Positions 5,106-5,216 of a stretch of 5,216 bases of DNA are shown piece by piece. A model generated the notes under the pieces. The model had not been told where the DNA came from. It did not search any database and saw only the letters and a list, made by a program, of their open reading frames with translations. The stretch covers positions 1-5,216 of the forward strand of contig JAICJK010000211.1 in NCBI GenBank assembly GCA_025928415.1, in the 5' to 3' direction. The stretch's first letter is position 1. Every line of letters starts with the position of its first letter. This DNA comes from Solirubrobacteraceae bacterium (GTDB lineage Bacteria > Actinomycetota > Thermoleophilia > Solirubrobacterales > Solirubrobacteraceae). The position numbers were made by a program, and so were the translations under genes.

Positions 5106-5216
5106 TCACCCGACGATGAACGAGAAGCCGACCCCGGCGTCGAGCGCCCCGGTCGCGCCGTTGATCGTCGCGAGCTGGATGTCGTTGCCGCTGCAGCCGC
5201 CGGTCGGGTTGCTGAA
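5106..5216 (-). CDS. C-terminal fragment of an unrecognised, probably extracellular protein
   Basis: The last 36 codons of a minus-strand gene entering from the right edge, ending at TGA 5108-5106. The peptide is rich in Gly, Asn, Thr and Ser with alternating hydrophobic residues (TGGCSGNDIQLATINGATG, then LDAGVGFSFIVG at the end), a composition typical of beta-rich secreted or surface proteins. I do not recognise the family and the rest is outside the window. GC-rich third positions in this frame support it as coding. The 45 bp between it and the convergent SRPBCC stop hold a tandem CCCGGCTC repeat (5090-5097 and 5100-5107) but no hairpin with a T-run, so no terminator can be called. Confidence 0.6.
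   Translation of the reverse strand, partial: FSNPTGGCSGNDIQLATINGATGALDAGVGFSFIVG

Overview
The window is uniformly very GC-rich, with codon third positions almost all G or C and frequent GTG starts. Several promoter -10 boxes sit so close to start codons that the mRNAs are probably leaderless. Together with the gene families, this points to a high-GC actinobacterium, possibly of the Thermoleophilia/Solirubrobacterales type; the lineage is an inference. Nothing suggests a plasmid, phage, insertion sequence, CRISPR array or RNA gene. This is ordinary, tightly packed chromosome.

Layout: (1) 1-211, minus strand: the N-terminus of an exported protein that runs off the left edge. (2) 313-2217: a divergent pair, a GT61-family glycosyltransferase (minus) and a FkbM-family methyltransferase (plus), whose start codons are only 39 bp apart. 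The pair suggests synthesis and O-methylation of a glycan, probably at the cell surface. (3) 2229-3690: a calcineurin-like metallophosphoesterase (minus, convergent with the methyltransferase) and, divergent from it across 61 bp, a small nucleotidyltransferase-fold protein of unknown substrate. (4) 3733-5060: a two-gene operon of an ArsR-like winged-helix regulator and a long SRPBCC/AHSA1-type protein, overlapping by ATGA. (5) 5106-5216, minus strand: the C-terminal end of an unrecognised, probably extracellular protein that runs off the right edge.

The most useful observation is in the spaces between genes. Five genes that need their own promoter have a -10-like hexamer ending 6-7 nt before the start codon. 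The one gene translated from inside an operon has a strong Shine-Dalgarno sequence instead. The two divergent gaps each carry mirror-image promoters. The regulator operon has a perfect TTGACA -35 in a small AT-rich island, and an imperfect inverted repeat flanks its -10 and start codon as a possible operator. No clearly new multi-gene system is visible. The least understood proteins are the nucleotidyltransferase, the C-terminal half of the SRPBCC protein, and the two edge fragments.
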